A DNA stretch of 64,000 nt from Butyrivibrio sp. VCD2006 (GTDB taxonomy: Bacteria > Bacillota > Clostridia > Lachnospirales > Lachnospiraceae). The first letter of the stretch is position 1. Every line of letters begins with the position of its first letter. Location of the stretch: the NCBI RefSeq assembly GCF_000423925.1, contig NZ_KE384106.1, forward strand, positions 1-64,000, written 5' to 3'. The notes beneath the pieces were generated by a model. The model did not search any database. It worked only from the letters and a program-made list of their open reading frames with translations, and was not told the DNA's origin. Shown here piece by piece: positions 60,265 to 64,000 of this stretch. The translations under genes were made by a program, and so were the position numbers.

Positions 60265-61659
60265 ATGCCTGCATTTGTAGATAGAGCGAGAATATTTGTA
60301 AAAAGTGGCAAGGGCGGAGACGGACACGTATCCTTCAGAAGAGAGAAATTTGTTGCTAATGGTGGACCGGATGGCGGCGACGGCGGAAAAGGCGGCGACG
60401 TAATCATCCAGGTTGATCTTGGAATTAATACTCTCTCTGATTTCCATTACGGCGGAAAATATAAGGCTGAGAATGGTGGCGATGGTGAAAAAAGAAGATG
60501 TCATGGTAAACAAGGCTCTGACATCGTTATTAAGGTTCCCCAGGGTACAGTTATTAAAGAAGCTGCCAGCGGAAAAGTAATCGTTGACATGTCAGGCGAT
60601 ACCACCAGAGTTGTTCTGCTTAAAGGCGGACGTGGCGGTAACGGTAACATGCATTATGCCACAAGTACTATGCAGGCTCCCAGATATGCACAGCCCGGTC
60701 AACCGGCGAAGGAGCTTGAGATTTTACTTGAGCTTAAGATGATCGCAGATGTTGGCCTTGTTGGATTTCCTAATGTTGGAAAATCAACATTTTTGACTAA
60801 AGTTTCAAATGCAAAGCCTAAGGTCGCAAATTATCATTTCACAACACTTACTCCTATTCTCGGAGTAGTAGATCTGAACGATGCAAGAGGCTTTGTTGTT
60901 GCTGATATTCCCGGTCTTATTGAGGGCGCAGCCGATGGTGCAGGACTTGGTCACGAGTTCTTAAGACACATCGAGCGTACCAGAATGATGATTCATGTTG
61001 TAGACGCAGCAGGAACTGAGGGTAGAGATCCTTTTGAAGACATTGAGGCAATTAATAACGAACTAGCCAAGTACAATGCCGATATAACCAAAAAGACACA
61101 GGTTATTGCAGCTAATAAGATTGATATGTTACCCGATGGTGAAAATTCTGAGATAATTCAGAAACTCAGAGATAAATTTGAACCTCAGGGTGTAAAAGTC
61201 TTTGCCACATCAACGCTTACTGGCAAAGGAATTAATGAGCTGTTATACTATATAAGCAGAGAGCTTGATAAACTCGGTGAAGATACTGTTGTTTTTGAAA
61301 GCGAGTATGATCCTGAGCTTGAGCTTAAGGAAGAAGTAGAGTCATTTACTGTAGAATATGATTCCAGGGCTAAGGAATACGTAATCGAAGGTCCTAAGAT
61401 TGAAAAGATGCTTGGTTATACTAACATTGAATCTGAGAAGGGCTTCGCGTTTTTCCAGAATTTCCTTGTGGAGACAGGTATCCTCGATCAGCTTGAGGCA
61501 CTTGGTATTCAGGAAGGCGATACAGTAAGGATGTACGGACATAGTTTTGACTATTACAGAAATGCAGATCAAGAAGAAGCTCCTGATATGAGCGAAGATG
61601 AGATGCTGGATGATAATATAGATATTGATACGGAGGACGAAGATGAATTTAACGAGTAA
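60265..61659 (+). CDS. obgE: Obg family GTPase (CgtA)
   Basis: This 464-residue GTPase acts in 50S subunit assembly and stress control. The N-terminal glycine-rich Obg fold (about 1-158) has GGDGHVSFRREKFVANGGPDGG. The G domain has GFPNVGKST (G1, about 166-174), a switch Thr region YHFTTL, DIPGLIEGA (G3) and NKID (G4). An OCT domain (about 350-425) and an acidic tail end it. The start of yhbY overlaps its end by 17 nt. Confidence 0.96.
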   Translation: MPAFVDRARIFVKSGKGGDGHVSFRREKFVANGGPDGGDGGKGGDVIIQVDLGINTLSDFHYGGKYKAENGGDGEKRRCHGKQGSDIVIKVPQGTVIKEAASGKVIVDMSGDTTRVVLLKGGRGGNGNMHYATSTMQAPRYAQPGQPAKELEILLELKMIADVGLVGFPNVGKSTFLTKVSNAKPKVANYHFTTLTPILGVVDLNDARGFVVADIPGLIEGAADGAGLGHEFLRHIERTRMMIHVVDAAGTEGRDPFEDIEAINNELAKYNADITKKTQVIAANKIDMLPDGENSEIIQKLRDKFEPQGVKVFATSTLTGKGINELLYYISRELDKLGEDTVVFESEYDPELELKEEVESFTVEYDSRAKEYVIEGPKIEKMLGYTNIESEKGFAFFQNFLVETGILDQLEALGIQEGDTVRMYGHSFDYYRNADQEEAPDMSEDEMLDDNIDIDTEDEDEFNE

Positions 61660-61939
61660 GCAGCGTGCTTATTTAAAAGGACTTGCAATGAATCTTGAGC
61701 CTGTTTTCCAGATTGGAAAATCAGCTGTTACCCCCGAGGTTACAGAGGCTGTTTCAGAGTGTTTCAATAATAAAGAACTTATCAAAGGTTCAGTTCTTAA
61801 AAACTGCGGCGATGATGTTAAGGAAGTTGCAAACACAGTTGCTGACAGAACAAGATCAACACTTGTTCAGGTAATCGGCAGAAAGTTTGTACTTTATAAA
61901 CCTTTCCATGAAAATCCCGAGATAAAGCTTCCTAAGTAA
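61643..61939 (+). CDS. yhbY: CRS1/YhbY-type RNA-binding protein
   Basis: This 98-residue protein has the YhbY fold: LTSKQRAYLKGLAMNLEPVFQIGKS near the start and QVIGRKFVLYKP near the end. It associates with pre-50S ribosomes. The ATG at 61643 overlaps obgE by 17 nt and follows GGAGGA, so translation is coupled. An upstream in-frame ATA start is not needed. Confidence 0.92.
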   Translation: MNLTSKQRAYLKGLAMNLEPVFQIGKSAVTPEVTEAVSECFNNKELIKGSVLKNCGDDVKEVANTVADRTRSTLVQVIGRKFVLYKPFHENPEIKLPK

Positions 61940-62004
61940 GACTTAAAAGCTCAGATATTTAGGCTTCAAATGTTAAAATAAAATGACAACGAGGTATATT
62001 AAAT

Positions 62005-62664
62005 ATGGCAGGCAGAAAAATAGGTATTTTAGGCGGTACATTTGATCCGATTCACCATGTTCATCTTATACTTGGTGAGGCAGCAAGAGAGCAGTTCGGC
62101 TTAGACAGAATAATTTTTATTCCCAGTGGCTGTTCTTATATGAAGGACATAAACAGTATAACACCCGGAGAACTGAGATATCAGATGGTTAAGCTCGCGA
62201 TTGAGAATAACCCTTATTTTACCTGTTCACGACTTGAAATTGATCGTGAAGGCAATAGCTATACAATAGATACCTTACATGAACTTAACAAGATGTATCC
62301 CGGAGATGAGATATATCTTATTCTTGGAGGTGACACCTTCAGACAGATTGAGAGCTGGTACAAGAGCGAAGAGATATTTAAGAGCTGTGTAATTCTAGCA
62401 GCTGTCAGAGATAATATGACAATTGAAGACATGGATCAGCAAAGAAGATATTTACATGATAAATACGGCGCTGACATCAGAATACTTCAATTCAGAAATC
62501 TTGATTTGTCCAGCAGCGATATCAGAGCCAGAATGAAAACCGGAAGGTCCGTAAGATACTTGCTCCCTGATTCTGTTATCGAGTTTGCTTGTCTTAAGAA
62601 CATATTTACCGGTATGCCTATTACACCTAATGACGATGATGATGTCAGAATCTATAATGGCTAA
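62005..62664 (+). CDS. nadD: Nicotinate-nucleotide adenylyltransferase
   Basis: This 219-residue enzyme makes deamido-NAD from nicotinate mononucleotide and ATP. It begins KIGILGGTFDPIHHVHLIL, and the later SSSDIRARMKTG motif is intact (about 171-182). The nucleotidyl motif, normally HxGH, reads H-H-V-H here, with Val in place of the conserved Gly. Otherwise it is a full-length NadD. YqeK, usually beside NadD, follows by 23 nt. Confidence 0.92.
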   Translation: MAGRKIGILGGTFDPIHHVHLILGEAAREQFGLDRIIFIPSGCSYMKDINSITPGELRYQMVKLAIENNPYFTCSRLEIDREGNSYTIDTLHELNKMYPGDEIYLILGGDTFRQIESWYKSEEIFKSCVILAAVRDNMTIEDMDQQRRYLHDKYGADIRILQFRNLDLSSSDIRARMKTGRSVRYLLPDSVIEFACLKNIFTGMPITPNDDDDVRIYNG

Positions 62665-62687
62665 TATTAAGACTGGATCCTTCAAGT

Positions 62688-63281
62688 ATGAAAATAATTG
62701 AGATATCACATAAACTAAGAAAAGAAATGAAGCTTGTTCTTAATGCAGACCGATTTGATCATACCCTGGGAGTTGCCTATACAGCTGCTAATATGGCGGC
62801 AGTTCATGATATTTCGGTTGAAAAAGCACTGATAGCAGGATATTTGCATGATTGCGCAAAGAATCTGGAGCATGACGAACAAATAAAGATCTGCAAAAAA
62901 TATGGAGTTGAGATCTCTGACATAGAGAAGAGAAATCCATCTCTTATTCATGCTAAAGCAGGTATGTGTCTGGCAGAACATCGTTATGGAGTAGATGACA
63001 AAGAGATATTATCTGCAATAAGATGGCATACCACCGGACATCCGGGTATGACAGATTTGGAAAAAATAGTATTTATTGCGGATTTCATTGAACCCAACAG
63101 AAAACCTCTTGAACATATGGATCAAATCAGAAAAGAAGCATTTAAGGATCTTGATAAATGCATGCTTTATATCTTGAGAGATACTTTGAATTATCTAAAA
63201 AATATAGATAAAGAAAGCGATCCAATGACTGAGGAGACTTACGCATATTATTTAGAAAAGGATAAGGTAAAAAATGGCTGA
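62688..63281 (+). CDS. yqeK: HD-domain hydrolase YqeK (Ap4A hydrolase)
   Basis: This 197-residue HD-superfamily protein has GYLHDCAKNL (HD motif, about 53-62), DRFDHTLGVA upstream and RWHTTGHPGM downstream. B. subtilis-type YqeK splits diadenosine tetraphosphate symmetrically into two ADP. It lies between nadD and rsfS, the standard order in Firmicutes, and overlaps rsfS by 8 nt. Confidence 0.93.
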   Translation: MKIIEISHKLRKEMKLVLNADRFDHTLGVAYTAANMAAVHDISVEKALIAGYLHDCAKNLEHDEQIKICKKYGVEISDIEKRNPSLIHAKAGMCLAEHRYGVDDKEILSAIRWHTTGHPGMTDLEKIVFIADFIEPNRKPLEHMDQIRKEAFKDLDKCMLYILRDTLNYLKNIDKESDPMTEETYAYYLEKDKVKNG

Positions 63282-63639
63282 ACATACAATTGAGAATTCA
63301 AAGAACATGGTTAAAATTGCAGTTGAAGCAATAGAAAATACTAAGGGCTCTGATATTGAGATCATCGACATCAGCGAAGTATCAACACTTGGAGATTTCT
63401 TCATTGTAGCAAGCGGTACAAACAGATCTCAGATACAATCAATGGCTGACAGAGTTGAAGAAGCTCTTAGCAGAGCAGGATATGAGAAGAAGGATGTTGA
63501 AGGATATGAGAGTGCCTTTTGGATTCTTCAGGATTTTGGCGATATCATCGTACATATCTTTGACCAGGAAAACAGACTTTTCTATGACCTTGAAAGAATC
63601 TGGAGAGACGGAAAAAGACTTTCAAAGGAAGACCTTTAA
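63274..63639 (+). CDS. rsfS: Ribosome silencing factor RsfS
   Basis: This 121-residue protein binds L14 and keeps the large and small ribosomal subunits apart in poor nutrition. It has DISEVSTLGDFFIVASGTNRSQ (about 31-52) and the C-terminal GDIIVHIF...FYDLERIW segment. The length is standard. It ends the obg-nadD-yqeK group before a terminator. Confidence 0.95.
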   Translation: MAEHTIENSKNMVKIAVEAIENTKGSDIEIIDISEVSTLGDFFIVASGTNRSQIQSMADRVEEALSRAGYEKKDVEGYESAFWILQDFGDIIVHIFDQENRLFYDLERIWRDGKRLSKEDL

Positions 63640-63683
63640 TATTTTATATCGAAGGATTTTAATTAATTATTTATGAATAATCA

Positions 63684-63714
63684 AAAGAGCAGGCATAAAA
63701 ACCTGCTCTTTTTG
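63684..63714. terminator. Terminator between rsfS and lexA, likely bidirectional
   Basis: Stem AAAGAGCAGG / CCTGCTCTTT with loop CATAAAAA. A-rich and T-rich flanks lie on both sides, and the genes converge here. Confidence 0.85.
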
Positions 63715-63753
63715 CTTATAAGAAATTTGTTATTAAAATCATATATCAGTTAA

Positions 63754-64000
63754 TCAGTAAAGTCTCAGAACACCAAATACGCGTCCAAGAATCTCACAAT
63801 TATCAACGATAATCGGATTCATTGTGTCATTCTCAGGCTGAAGTCTAATGTGTCCCTTCTCTTTATAAAAGGTCTTAACAGTCGCTGAATCATCAATCAA
63901 AGCAACAATCTGTTCACCATTTCTGGCTGTATCACAGGCCTCAACAAACAGACGATCACCGTTAAATATTCCGGCGTTGATCATAGAATCACCTTTGACA
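63754..64000 (-). CDS. lexA: LexA repressor, C-terminal part (runs off the window)
   Basis: Only the last 82 or so codons are in the window. Read on the minus strand they give [11 protein letters not shown], with the catalytic Ser of the S24 latent protease, then [14 protein letters not shown] with the catalytic Lys, and end in [10 protein letters not shown]. This is the self-cleaving domain of LexA, the SOS repressor. A related S24 repressor (UmuD or phage CI type) cannot be excluded without the DNA-binding half. It is the only minus-strand gene here and converges on rsfS. Confidence 0.85.
   Translation of the reverse strand, partial: VKGDSMINAGIFNGDRLFVEACDTARNGEQIVALIDDSATVKTFYKEKGHIRLQPENDTMNPIIVDNCEILGRVFGVLRLY

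Overview
The window reads as a chromosomal segment of a low-GC Gram-positive clostridium, most likely a Lachnospiraceae member of the Butyrivibrio/Pseudobutyrivibrio kind. The basis is AT-rich DNA, strong GGAGG-type ribosome sites, several TTG and GTG starts, a cysteine-rich L28, L27 with a cleavable N-terminus next to its protease Prp, RecU, FakA/FakB, Asp23 and GerW. The assignment is by gene content and style, not by a database match. About 58 protein genes are visible. All lie on the plus strand except a partial lexA at the right edge. No tRNA, rRNA, prophage, CRISPR array or intact insertion sequence was recognised.

Layout. 1-2900: an unexplained structured leader and metH. 2900-16300: branched-chain amino-acid synthesis (ilvB, two ilvN paralogues, ilvC, leuC, leuD, ilvE), interleaved with a YfhO membrane protein, a CsbB/GtrB-like glycosyltransferase, an Mrp/ApbC Fe-S carrier and an AI-2E family permease. 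16400-22700: a NusG_II/Gx-transporter pair, a very large hybrid histidine kinase with two sensor modules, and a receiver-GGDEF protein with a second, degenerate GGDEF domain. 22700-32500: ruvAB, zapA, a U32 peptidase (RlhA-like), a RodA/FtsW plus class B PBP pair, a spore-type cluster (DUF2953, GerW) and a coiled-coil protein with a terminal J-domain fragment. 32600-43050: rpmB, asp23, fakA, recG, fakB, a topoisomerase IV-like pair and rsmD. 43100-50100: a secreted transglutaminase-like/Ig-like protein, coaD, two pseudouridine synthases, recU and small unknowns. 50200-55150: a partial histidine operon (hisZ, G, D, B, IE). 55190-64000: a radical SAM/DUF2344/RNase G cluster, rplU-prp-rpmA, obgE, yhbY, nadD, yqeK, rsfS and lexA.

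How the parts work together. IlvB/IlvN, IlvC and IlvE act in valine/isoleucine synthesis, and LeuC/LeuD in the leucine branch. ilvD, leuA and leuB are not in the window. hisZ and the short hisG together form the ATP phosphoribosyltransferase. hisA, hisF, hisH and hisC are missing here. FakA and FakB make the fatty-acid kinase. Prp matures L27, which is encoded directly after it.

The most unusual signals are: (1) a dispersed two-hairpin repeat at five sites, whose 3' end supplies the Shine-Dalgarno-like sequence for at least two genes and which borders two tandem arrays; (2) a kinase carrying a fossil second histidine-kinase core; (3) a HisIE enzyme fused to a catalytically dead HisF/HisA-like barrel; (4) two ilvN genes serving one ilvB; (5) YfhO and CsbB-like genes woven into the leucine operon.
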